A DNA stretch of 64,000 nt from Henckelia pumila (Eukaryota; Streptophyta; Magnoliopsida; Lamiales; Gesneriaceae): NCBI RefSeq assembly GCF_033568475.1, contig NC_133123.1:23856622-23920621 (forward strand), written 5' to 3'. Under the pieces are notes generated by a model. That model saw nothing but the letters and a program-made list of their open reading frames with translations, was not told the DNA's origin and did no database searches. Made by a program: the position numbers and the translations under genes. The first letter of the stretch is position 1; every line of letters starts with the position of its first letter. Of the stretch, positions 12,696 to 24,002 are shown piece by piece.

Positions 12696-15540
12696 AAGGA
12701 ATGATTTCGTTCTCGAAATCACAATCAAACGTACTACTGAAGCTCGTCAGTGGAAAGCTGTTTGAAGTAGTACTTACATCAATTCTGTAAGTTCTGAATG
12801 TCTTTCTGATATCTTTTCGTATTCTTTCTTCTGATTGCTTCTTATCATTTTTTTTTCAATCACTTTGTAATCACTGAACTAATTTACATCTAAGCTGCTC
12901 TTCCTTGTAATCATATATGTATCAATCATTCTGATCAGTACAGAAGCTTATCAACCTCCCCTGATTACGTTTCACAGGTAAACACTTAGTTGAAGTAATT
13001 CTTACCTCCGTCGTACAACTCTGAACTTCTAATATCATATCTGAATCTATCTCTTCACGTTCTTTCTTCAAATTACGTCTATTCTATTGTACTTAGTTAG
13101 TTGACTGGAACTTGATGTGTCTCTGAGCTATTTCTTTTTCAAATTCAGTATCTATTTTGGATACTTGAAGTAACTCAGGCTCTTATCAAATTCTACTTTT
13201 GCTGACTAAAGTACATTGAAAGAATCTAACTGATTCTTTAGCGTAGATACATAGATCATATCTGATCTCTCTTATCAATTCTGAAAGGAATATCTCTGTC
13301 AATGAACTCTTTAACTGTATTGAAAATAGTATACAGTACAATTCAACTTTAGTGACGACTTGTTTCTTTTTCAATAGCGTTCTATGCTTGGAAAAAAACA
13401 TATATCAAGTCTACACTATCTTGTTGATTATCATATCAAGATATGTATCTATCATACATTGTTCGTCTTTCATTATGTACCGATCAATCTTCACATTTTC
13501 TGTCTCTTTTCAAATCATATCTGATGTGATACCTCTGATTTTCTTCTCATCAAATCATCGAAACACTATCTCTATATCTGTCAGATAGCTGTCACATGAA
13601 TTACAATCAACAAGTGGCCAAATCAATCAGTTGGTACCGAATCAGGTACTAGAGTTCTGAGTACCTCCTCAAAGTCTGGATAGTCACCTCAGACGATCCA
13701 TCGATCAAAGGTTGGTATAATGCAATCACATACAACCAATCACTCAGAATCTCGGATAATCAGTGCCACCATCTATCAAAACAAATATAAAGTTTTCATC
13801 TCAACAATATATTTCAATAATTCCTGTCTTTTCAACCATTTCTATCTTTTAAATCAAATCTGTATTGTATCTAATACAGCGTATTCTAGAATTTGTCATA
13901 ATATACCTCAATTCAAATCGTAAATTCATGACGGTCTGAATAGTTTTGGATGACAAATCTGTCAAAATACTGTTCTTCTTTTGACTCTACATTGGCTAAA
14001 CTGTATCATAGACCACTTGCTCACTTCTTTTCTGCTTTGAACATTGGAAATCTTAATATCAAACATTCAATTCTGTCATATCTGCATTCATATCCTTTCA
14101 TCAACACTGATTTCCAAAGTAATTTCGTACATTTTCAAATAACTAGATGGATATTCAATCTGGTGTAGTGTACTTCTGCTAAACTCTGACATTCTATATC
14201 TAAATATCTGGCATAATCCAACGATTATTCACTACAACATCCATCAATTCTGATCGGTCATTTTCAATTCATATCTTGATCTGGCATTCTCTATTGAACT
14301 CAAACTGCTTCGATCTCAATGCTGTATATATTTTCTCATCTGTAAGCCATTCAAGCTCATTATCAATTGAGAATTTTTGATTGAGAACTTTGTCTGAAAA
14401 ATTCAAATCAGAACACATAGAAGACTGTCATCACATACTTATGTGTCCATCAGATTCTTTCTTTCTATTCCTCAAGCACTGACAAATCATCTAATCAACC
14501 TATAAAGTAAGATGATATTCAAATTTTTTTTTTCAGTTGCAAGCCAACAAACTCAATTACGCTGAAATAATCATCGACGGATTAATAATTCTTGAAATCA
14601 AAAGAAATAAATCATGATTGAGAAAATCTCTCAATCAAGGTCATCCAAAATCAAATCTTCTGGATAACAAACTCTGCACAATGAAAACAACTCACTTGCA
14701 TCTCATAACTCCGAATGAGTGAATTAACTCAGGCTCTATGAATAAGCAATGAGAGTCAATCAAAATCAAATATTTCAAGAACATATCTCCAATCTAATGT
14801 AATAACTTCAGCATAATAAGAGAAAAGACTCAACTGTAACTGATTTCCTTATCAACATCTATTCTATAAACTCTCAATCACACTATTCATTTCGTAATAT
14901 TATGATTCTCTATTGAATTACAGTTCTCCACTTAATCTAAAGTCGACAATCACATCTGGAATATATTTGTAATCTTTACCCATTGGCATCTCTACCAATT
15001 ATGGTTTAGTTCTTGAACAAACATAGTGCACAGAATATACTCATTTCCAAACTTTTCTATAGTCACATACCGAAATAAAAGAAATCTAAATTCTAGATTC
15101 CAAACCATATCATCATATTCATATGCACTGTTCTATCTTCATTATTCTAGCTTAATCATTTCTGAGAAGCAATCTTCTGTTCTTTTATACTCGAGTAATG
15201 CATCATCCTCTATCATTCAAACATCCACAATTAATCCCAAGTACAAACACACTCAAGCTCAAGCATATCTCGTACATATTCTAACTCAACTCTTTAATCA
15301 ACTCCACAGAGTTTTTTTTTTCTTATACAGAGATCATAACATAACAAAGATTTCAACTATCACAATATATCTCTTACACCAATAGCATAAACATGTTAAA
15401 TTAACAAAATAATCTGTTACCTGTCATCTCATTCTCAGGTGAAATTTATGGCTGATCCTCTGTATGCCTCGGGGATTAATCGTCATTCTGATTTCTTCTT
15501 AATCTGCTTCGATTAAACACATTCTAGCAACATGTGTCAT
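12696..15540 (-). other. gypsy interior without recognisable pol
   Basis: About 2.8 kb between the gag remnants and the polypurine tract. No protease, reverse transcriptase, RNase H or integrase motif was recognised in any frame; stops are dense. The plus-strand open stretches at 13.3-15.4 kb are low-complexity and unlikely to be genes. Confidence 0.6.
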
Positions 15541-16420
15541 TTGCTTGCATCTATTACATCGTACTGATTGCTAGGATATCTCCCTCCACATTGAGTACAA
15601 AACCACCAGCACACTCTATATTCTGACCCAAACTAATCGGTCTCGGTCCGCTAGAGCTAAAGGAACTACTCCCTTAACTCTTAAATTGTTACCTCCTAAG
15701 CTGAGGTTCATCGGTGCTGCTACTGCCACTACCTCTAGCCTCAACCCTATTATGTTGTGGAAATTCCGGTTGAGGTTGTGATTATATCACATTCTGTGGC
15801 ATGTCAAATTTTCTTTCTCTTTAAGAAAACTAGATTCAACTTTTTTTGGCCCTGTCTATGGTTTCCGCAAACACATCGGTCGCCATCATCTACTGAGACA
15901 TAAATTTCCGGGTTCAGGCCAACTAGATTTTCTTTACGATCAACAACACAGGAACATATAGCAGCAACCTTGAGGATCTAGTTTCATAGTCCTCAATAAT
16001 CAAATTGCTCTGTCGTTACATAGCATATTCTGCTTTCTTGGCATAATCTATTCGTATATCGTTCCTATCTGATATGAAAAGAAATCGCTGATAAAACAAA
16101 TCTGTTCTCAACATAAGCCAAATAAATAACATACCTCGGCTCTCAACGAATTTCTTCGTAACAATATCTTTGTACCACTCCACCACTATTTTGCCAAATA
16201 GCGAAGTTGGTATACACTCAACCTGATTCTACATTCATCTAAATGTTTCAAAGACTCATCAAATGATCAAGCTATGTAAACCAACTTCCACATGCACTGA
16301 CTTCATCTGTATCTTTCATAGTTGGCGGATGGTATTTCTAAAATCGCTTCAATACTATCTTCATCAAGGTAAGCATACCATTCTTTCATTCATTCATAAA
16401 CAGTTCTGCTCAATCTGAGA
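15540..16420 (-). pseudogene. gypsy gag remnant
   Basis: Reading the minus strand from about 16400 downward gives broken stretches in several frames that resemble the plant Ty3 capsid: a segment like EDYETRSSRLLLYVP, then a LNPEIYVS-like stretch at about 15900. Near 15560-15600 lies a decayed zinc knuckle (CTQCGGRYPS). Stops and frameshifts are many. The product would have been the nucleocapsid polyprotein. Confidence 0.65.
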
Positions 16421-16717
16421 CGCTTTCTTCATTTGAAGATTACTGTTCTGTTCCATCTGGGGTACTTACCTCATTCGAAACAAAGCACTGTTCTGGGGTG
16501 CTTACTTCACCCGGAGAAAACCTTATAACAAAATTTATAAGATTTTTTTTTGTTAACAAATCATAACTCAGTAAGGCAGACATTTCTTTCAATAGTAAAT
16601 CATAATCGCATGCAATTCATCAAGTCAAAGAAAACATTAATCATGCAATCTTATAAGAGCATACGACTCAATCTACCCAGCTCACTCATATCTATCTCGG
16701 TCCAAGAGCTAACTTCC

Positions 16718-16729
16718 GCTCTGATACCA
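16718..16729 (-). promoter_or_regulatory. primer-binding site of the minus-strand gypsy element
   Basis: On the minus strand TGGTATCAGAGC, complementary to initiator tRNA-Met, lies a few bases inside the 5' LTR. It fixes the element's orientation. Confidence 0.9.
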
Positions 16730-16736
16730 CCTGTTG

Positions 16737-19277
16737 TGAGGACTCGGGTTGTTAATCAAATCTTGGGGCAATTAAACTTAATCAAGTTCAAGAAAAGAGC
16801 TAAGCAAACAATAAAAATGTAAAATGCTTAACTTTAAAAAAAATAATCAACCAAGACATTTGGCGACGCAAAACCATACATTTGGCGACGCCAAATCACG
16901 TCGCGAAATGAAATTTTTTTTTCAAATAGGGGTGCGCTCGGTCGGTTAAAAAGTGCCGACCGAGCGCCCCTCCCTTACCCCACTCTCGGGTTGGGGAATT
17001 TTGGGCTGCGCCCGGTCTGCCAAAAAGTGCAGATCGGGCGTTGATCTGGGAAGAAACATGCCCTGTTCTTCTACAGCGGTTATTGATCCTTCATATTCAT
17101 GCCAATCCATGTTCTATCAAAACTAAAACAAGTCCAAACTCATAGAACAATAGCTATTCAAGTCTGCAAGTATTAACTACATCAACTAAGTAGTTTGAGT
17201 GATATTAAAAGGACTAGTTATATACAAAACTCAACTAGTGTTCTTCAAAATACTACAAGCAAATCTTCTAGCATGCATTTGCTGAACTCATCAACTTCTT
17301 AACCCGAGTCTCCACTCTAAATCTCTCAATATCGAGCCCTCCAAATCTCGTTCGACTCGCTCCAGCCCTTCCTATTGTCATGCACACATACAAACAAGAC
17401 AATAGCCGGAAACATCCAGTGAGAATATAATTCCCAGTATAAAAGACATAAACATAACAGTTCATATCAATTATAAATACTCAAATCAACGCTTCAAATC
17501 AATAATTCAAATCATACTTCAATCAATAGATTTATATAGCGCACTAACGAATTGATTCATAACAAATCACTGCCATCAAGATTCGTATACGATCTTGACA
17601 TGAATATCCATCTATCGTAGTCGTCTGACTCGAAAATAAGGTCCATCTGAACTTGGCAAAAGAATCAATTCAATTTTCATCATATCAAATATAACTCAAT
17701 AAAGATCCACTAACTGAGATGGATCGGCAATATCAAATTCTAAATCAAGAATAAAGAGCAATAAGTATGTTTTTTATCGGGACAACTCAAGAAGCTTCAT
17801 CCTTGAGTTTCAAAACCCCTGACTCTCGATGTCGTCTTATACCTGTTAGTCGTTAAATCATGGTTGAGATGCTCCAATTCTGGGCAATCAACACAACAAA
17901 CTCATATCAAACTTCAATTCACAACTTCAACTCAATCTTCAAGGCTAACAAGTCACAATCCTTGTTCTTTCGTCAACCGGTTTCGAAGTTGTCTTCTTAA
18001 CTTGAAGCCCCATGTTTTCAATTTGAAAACATAGCATATATATCCAAGAACATCAGCAAGAACTCAAGCAATATCCAGCTCAATCAATCTAGATTCAAAA
18101 ACTTTCCAATTCTTGACTCGACGGCATAACGGTTAAATGTCGGCAACCGTAACTCATTCCTATCAACTCTATCATTCACATAAACTTCAAACACAACTCA
18201 TACCAGCCATATATCATCAAACATCAGCAAAATCAGAAGCATAGGATCGAATATAACTTCTGAAAAATCACAGCGATTGCAACCGACACTTGTTCTTCGA
18301 TCCAACGTCGATATTGTACTTCATATCAAGTATAACAATTATATTAACTTATAATACATCTCATAACATCAATATATCAGTATAAACCAGCAACATCAAA
18401 GGTGTATTAATTCGAATATAAGCTGGAAGTTCATATCAAAGTCCAACGACATCCGTTATTCAATTCGGTTTCGATATCGAACGACATATAACTTCAAAAA
18501 CATATATATAACAACACGATCTGATTCTTCAACTATTCCAATTTCGAAACGAGCTGAAAATATAAGAAAACTTACACCAACTTGTAGCTCTCGTCGCAAG
18601 GATTCCGGAACTATCTTCGGAATTCAAATCGGACGACCGGATCAAAAGATACGAGGATATAAAGATGCAATTCAAAGAAGAAACGATGGTCTCGGTTTTT
18701 GCTCTGGAAAGGTTACTCTGAATTCTGAAGATAATCTGATATCTTTATGTGATACACGTATGATTATGACTAAGAAATTCCCAAAATTAGATATATTCAA
18801 ATCTAATTGCATTTCAACCCCTGAAAACTTCAAAAATTGCTAAACAGTCCTCAGCCCTCTTTTAATTCAATTTCAATCATAAATAATTTAATAATATTAG
18901 AATTTAATTCTAAACTCCAAAATTCTCAAATTATATATTATCGAATAAAAAATTTAAAATTGCATTTTCATCCTCGAAACTTCGATATTTGCAAAACAGT
19001 CTCTGCTCGAGTTTCACCTCCGAATTAAATCCTCTTCACTTCCTAGAACATGGAATTTCCATCTTAACTTCCAAAATATTCAATTCAAACATTTTATTCT
19101 TTTAATTTAAGAATCTCGGAATTTAAGTCTCAAAATCCGTAAATTCTCAAATTAAATATTTTCAACTCGAAAATTAAATTTCTAATTTTCATAAATAATC
19201 CAATTGAATATTTTCCACTATTCAAAATTTAAATCTCTAATTCTGTAATTAAGAACTTAAGATTTTCGGGCCTTACA
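16737..19277 (-). repeat. 5' LTR of the minus-strand gypsy element
   Basis: 2541 bp, colinear with 10187-12682 with scattered substitutions. It has an extra segment with a repeated TTTGGCGACGC word that the other copy lacks. Confidence 0.9.
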
Positions 19278-19559
19278 GCCTTGGCTTTATTGATGGTTCT
19301 CATCCTTGTCCGGCCAGGACCATCACCACCGCCGCCACGGCCGCCACTCACTCTCTCAATCCTTAGTATACCTTCTGGATCCGACAAGACCAGTTGATCC
19401 TGAATATCATCATTGGATTGATGTCTCCTTCATTGATTCCATTTATTGCAACTATCATCACCTGTGCTGCCGCCTGGAACACTCTTGCCCTCACCTATGG
19501 CAAGCGCTCTCGTGGTCGCATCACTCAACTCAAGACGCAACTTCGAAATCCGGTAAAGG

Positions 19560-21025
19560 TGTAGCAACCCAACCCGGATCTACTACCTAATCAAAGTTTA
19601 GAGCATAATTAAGCATGCATTAAATAAATTGCTGCGAAAGACTTAAATAAAAGCAGACCGACAGAATACAACCGGTTAAACAAATTCGATTATACAACCC
19701 AATCGAATAAGCTTTAAATAAAATCTACAGCTAATCATGATGTCTTCAAAGGTCACTGGCCTCTCAAAGCTCCTAGTGCTCAATCCTGCACCTATACCTA
19801 CCCCGTCAAATGGGGTGTCCAGACATACAGAAAATATTGTGTGTGAGCTACTATGCTCAGTACATAAGCAATGATATATATAATATATGCAGCACATAAG
19901 TGTATTTAAAACCAGAGTAAAACATTATACTCAGGGGCGCCAGGAATATACAGGGCTATGCCGGATAGCTAGTCTGCGGTGCCGCTCCTATATTTTTCTA
20001 TCAACTATAGCGTCAAAACCCACCGTCGTGGTCGCTCTTACTGATAGAAAAACCAGGGGCTGAGTGTCCCTAGACATGAATCCATAAGGAGTAACTCATC
20101 ACCGATGAAAACTGTCATGACTCACATCATACCAAATGCAGTCTACCGTAAAAACATGTATGTGCTAAAGTCGTAAAACATATAAAACACGTAGCACATA
20201 CTCATGCAACACATATAATATATATCATGATGGTCATCTCAGTCAGTACGTGGACTCGTGGGCGTGTGATCTAGACCAGTGGTGCTAGGATTGGCCTGAA
20301 GTGTTAAAGATACGTAAATACTGATCGAGATAGTCGACATGATATATATAATTATATGTTGCATGAGTATGTGCTATGTGTTTTACCATGTTTTACGGTT
20401 TTAGCACATGCACGTTTTTACGGTAGACTGCATCTGGTATGATGTGAGTCATGACAGTTTCCATCGGTGAAGGGTTACTCCTCGTGGATTCGTGTCTGGA
20501 GGAGACTCAGCCTCTGGTTTTTCTATCACTAAGAGTGGCCACGATGGTGGGCTTTGACGCTATAGTTGATAGGAGAATATACGAGTACCCCGTGAAGTCG
20601 CTCTCTTAGCACGGTACTGTAAATTCATGGCACCCTGAGTAGATTGTTTTACCCAGTATTTTAAAGTCATTTGCTTGCTGCATATTATATATCATTGCTT
20701 CCGTATTGAGCGTTGTCGCTCACGCCCCTGTGTTTGGTATTTTTGGGTACCTTGTGGCGGGGCAGGTTTGAGGCTGGACGGTCCAGGAGATTCGCAGCAG
20801 GGTTGAGGTTGTTACCTGTTGCAGCGAGAGTTTAGTGGTAGGGCTTGTTACCCTAAGACTTTTGATTTGGTTGTATAAGAGTATTTATACACTATTTTAT
20901 CGTCGGTTGTATTCTGCCGATTGAATTTGTTGTATTTTAAATTATCCACTCTTTACACTTTAAGTATTTATTGCAAGCGCTAATTAAAATCTGATTAGGT
21001 AGTGGATCCGGGTAGGGTCGCTACA
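19560..21025. mobile_element. fold-back element with long inverted arms and 5-bp target duplication
   Basis: The ends TGTAGCAACCC and GGGTCGCTACA are inverted copies, and the inversion continues inward. The left arm is 19560-20230, the right arm 20339-21025, with a unique spacer of only about 108 bp. The arms are colinear but visibly diverged, with small indels. The pentamer aaagg flanks both sides (19555-19559, 21026-21030), interrupting copia gag cleanly. TG...CA ends and a 5-bp duplication are typical of LTR retrotransposons, yet the near-palindromic structure is not. No coding region is present. It may be a fold-back transposon, or two LTR-like segments joined head to head. Confidence 0.85.
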
Positions 21026-21640
21026 AAAGGGCTCTCAGTCCTTTACTGAATTTATGCAGTTCATCAAATCCAAAGCTGATGAACTCTCTCTCATGAATGC
21101 ACCTCTTGATATTGAGGACCTTACCATCAAGGTTCTCCATGGTCTGGATGATGACTACAAGAAACTCGCCAATGTCATCCAGGCGCGGGAAACTGCAATC
21201 TCGTTTGAGGAGTTACATGAAAAACTCCTCAATCACGGAGCTCATCTTACTGCTCGCCGGGATGCTACTCTAACGGATCCTACCGCCGTCCGTCGTCTGC
21301 CGCCGTCACTCAACCCACTGTCGTCAGCCGCCATCCTGGATCTTGGCCCTCTCGGCCGCCGTCGAGTCCCAACCAGTCGGAGCCTGGTCAGCATGTGTCG
21401 CGCCCGTATCTCGGGCGCTGCCAGCTCTGCAGTCGTCAGGGCTACTTTTCCCGCCGCTATCCGGATTTTCAGTATCTGCCAGCTTCTATACCTCTGCATG
21501 CGCCTCACCCTGGCCCGTTTGCCTCCCATGCCGTTGCCTACACGCTTACCCCATCCTCTCCATCTGACCTGAACCTTGATTCTTGTGCCACTCACCATGT
21601 GACGTCTAATCTTGTCAATCTCTCCATGCATGCTCCGAAT

Positions 21641-23829
21641 GTCGTCACCGGCATGTTGTCGAAACAGGTCTTGCCCTCCTTCACCATGTGTCGATACCTA
21701 CTCGTTTTTGGCTGTATGTCTTTGCCACTGCAGTTTATCTCATTAATCGGCTACCTAAACGCAACCTTTCCTACAAATCCTCTTTTGAATGTCTTTTCGT
21801 TGCTTCTCCTAATCTCTCCGAGCTACGTATATTTGGGTGTCTGTGCTATCCTTTGCTTCGCATAAGCTCTCCCACCGCTGTTCTTCCTGTGTCTTCCTTG
21901 GTTACTCCCTTACCCAAAGTGCCTATATGTGTCTTGAGCCTTCCTCTTGCAGAATCTTTGTCTCGCGTCATGTTTTTTTTGTTGAGTCTGAGTATCATTT
22001 TGCTAGTGGTGGCGCTGGTGCTGGTTCTCCTCCTGACGTGCTGTCTGGTAGGGTCCATGTGGAGGATTACCCGTCTGACGATTCTTCACCTCTCTATCCT
22101 CCTGCGCCGTATCTCGTTCCACCCACCTGCTCCATCCAGTCTCCACCCGTCGCCGAACCCCGCCCCACTACCCCTCGACCTCTTGAGCCACCTTCTGAAC
22201 CAGCCACCCCACCCATACCCTCGACCTCTCATCTTATGGTTACCCGCTCTAGAAATAATATATTCAAGCCCAACCCTCGCTTTTCCCTCACTGTTGTCAC
22301 TGACACCACTCCATTTGATCCATCCTCGCACACTACAGTTCTCAAGGATCCCCGTTGGCGTGCCGCAATGTCTGAGGAGTTTGATGCTCTTCTTCGCAAT
22401 GACACCTGGAATCTTGTTCCATCCGTCTCTTCCGAAAATTTGGTCGACTGCAAATGAATGTTTCGGATTAAGCGGACACCTGATGGCTCTGTTAAACGTT
22501 ATAAAGCTCGCCTTGTTGAGAAAGTATTTCATCAGCGTCCTGGACTTGACTACACTGATACTTTTAGTCCTGTGACAAAACCCACTACAGTTCGCATTCT
22601 CTTATCTCTTGCCGTTTCCTATGGGTGGCCTCTCCGCCAGATGGATGTCAATAATGCTTTTTTGCAGGGTTAACTCGATGATTGTGTGTATATGGCGTAG
22701 CCACCTGGATTTGTTGATCCTAATGTTCCCTCCTATGTCTGCAAGTTGAACAAAGCCATTTATGGTCTTAAGTAGGCGCCCCGCGCCTGGTACACAGCCC
22801 TTCGGCAATTTTTAGACAGTCTTGGCTTTACTGCCTCCCGTGCTGACACATCTATTTTTATTTATTGTTCTTGGGGTGTTACTATGTATCTTCTTGTCTA
22901 TGTTGATGACTTGATTCTCACAGTAAATAATTCTGGCGCCATCCAGGACTTCATTGATTAGTTAAGCCGTCGGTTCTCTGTCAAGGATCTTGGCTCCTTG
23001 TCTTAGTTTCTCGGTGTTGAAGTGGATTCCTACTCTGGGGGCCTCCGTTTCTCAAAGAAAAAGTATATGCTTGATATCCTTACACGAGTTAACATGGCAG
23101 ACTCAAAGTCGGCGCAGTCTCCTATGACTTTGTCCCCTGCGCTCTACCAGTCTGATGGCTCGCCCCCTGCCGATGCCACTGTGTATCGTCAGACGGTTGG
23201 TATTTTACAGTATCTCTCGTTTACTCGCCTGGATATTGCTTTTGTTGTGAACAAGCTGTCTTAGTTTATCCACTCTCCATCCTCTGTGCATTGGGGGCGG
23301 TCAAGCGGCTCTTGCGCTACCTCAATGGTACGCGTTCCTATGGTCTTCTTCTCCAACGTCATGTGATGCAGACTGGGCTGGTGATGTGGATGATCACACG
23401 TCCAATGGTGCTTAATTTGTGTTTCTCGATCCCAATCCTATTTTCTAGAGTTCTAAAAAGCAGGGTTTTGTTGATCGATCCTCTACGGAAGATGAGTATC
23501 GTGATGTCGCCTCTGCTGCTGCGGAGGTGCAATGGGTTGGCTCTCTTCTTGCTGAACTTGGTGTTGTTCGTGCGTCCTCTCAGGTTGCTATCTATTGTGA
23601 CAACATCGGTGCTACCTATTTATGTGCAAATCATGTGTTTCATTCTCGCATGAATCACATTGATTTAAATTATCATTTTGTATGTGAGCTGGTTCAAAGC
23701 CACAAAGTTCGTGTTTCTCATGTCACGTCCTCTGACCAGCTGGCTGATGCCTTAACAAAACCGCTCTCTGGTTCTCGTCTGCGTTTACTATGTCCCAAGA
23801 TTAGTGTCTCTATGAGTCCACCATCTTGA
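21641..23829 (+). pseudogene. copia pol with integrase deletion and many nonsense mutations
   Basis: Just after the protease motif the sequence jumps to the end of the integrase (ALLHHVSIPTRFWLYVFATA), so GAG-pre-integrase and most of the catalytic core are deleted. The linker is proline-rich. RT starts near 22420 and is followed through multiple stops: the YVDD motif is at about 22900-22912, with KDLG and YRQTVGILQYL following. RNase H near 23480-23760 ends ADALTKPLSG. In-frame stops include positions 22455, 22671, 22698, 22773, 22959, 23004 and 23262. A frameshift lies near 23292 in a G run. The element is dead. Confidence 0.9.
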
Positions 23830-23839
23830 GGAGGACTAT

Positions 23840-24002
23840 TGAAATATATTATATATTTATTGTATATTATGTTTTCTTTTATCTTGCAATCTTTTATTCT
23901 TTGTAATCTTTATCTTTCTTTAGTATTTATTGTTGTATATAAACATCTTATGTAATCATTCTTGAGATATATAAAAATATTATTTTCTCATTAATTTCTA
24001 CA
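23840..24002 (+). repeat. 3' LTR of the decayed copia element
   Basis: 163 bp, the same length as the 5' LTR, preceded by the purine-rich TTGAGGAGGAC. Ends TTTCTACA. Confidence 0.9.

Larger units (their letters stand above)
10187..19277 (-). mobile_element. Ty3/gypsy derivative, minus strand, inserted in copia gag
   Basis: Long direct repeats of about 2.5 kb bound a 4.05-kb interior. Orientation is minus: the complement of TGGTATCAGAGC (16718-16729) lies just inside the right LTR, and a purine tract on the minus strand (AGAGGGGAGGAAT) lies just inside the left LTR. LTR ends on the minus strand are TGTAAGGCCCG and CCTCA. The flanks give no clear 5-bp duplication, perhaps because of later mutation. 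The interior is too short for full gag-pol and holds only gag remnants. Confidence 0.9.
10095..21640 (+). pseudogene. copia gag, in three pieces (10095-10186, 19278-19559, 21031-21640)
   Basis: Translation starts at the ATG at 10095 (MAATSTPISFNVAAH). The gypsy insertion follows LLTCHDL, and gag resumes at 19278 with LGFIDGSHPCP. It is cut again by the fold-back element at 19559 and resumes at 21031 with the UBN2-type capsid segment (SFTEFMQFIKSKADELSLMN, VLHGLDDDYKKLANVI, ISFEELHEKLLNHG). A zinc knuckle follows near 21415-21460 but two ligands have changed: the expected His and last Cys both read Tyr (CQLC...GYFSRRY). The protease motif near 21580 reads DSCATHH where the family has DSGATHH. 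Gag would package the RNA; this copy cannot. Confidence 0.85.
9831..24002 (+). mobile_element. decayed Ty1/copia retrotransposon hosting two nested insertions
   Basis: Two 163-bp LTRs of equal length (9831-9993 and 23840-24002) bound a methionine-tRNA primer site, gag, and a deleted and mutated pol. Gag is split first by a gypsy element (10187-19277) and then by a fold-back element (19560-21025). Removing both leaves about 3.6 kb, short for copia because most of the integrase is missing. The octamers outside the LTRs (aaatttat left, aaatctat right) differ at one base, but copia normally makes a 5-bp duplication, so this match may be chance. Confidence 0.9.

Noticed and set aside
13186-16822. 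Many plus-strand open frames
   Set aside because: They lie antisense inside the minus-strand gypsy interior, are low-complexity (Ser, Ile, Tyr, Asn rich) and match no family.
10674-17465. Two nearly identical 65-codon minus-strand frames (10674-10871, 17268-17465)
   Set aside because: They occupy the same place in the two gypsy LTRs; similarity reflects LTR duplication, not gene conservation.
19306-19590. Plus-strand frame of 94 codons
   Set aside because: It is copia gag read in the wrong frame and runs into the fold-back element.
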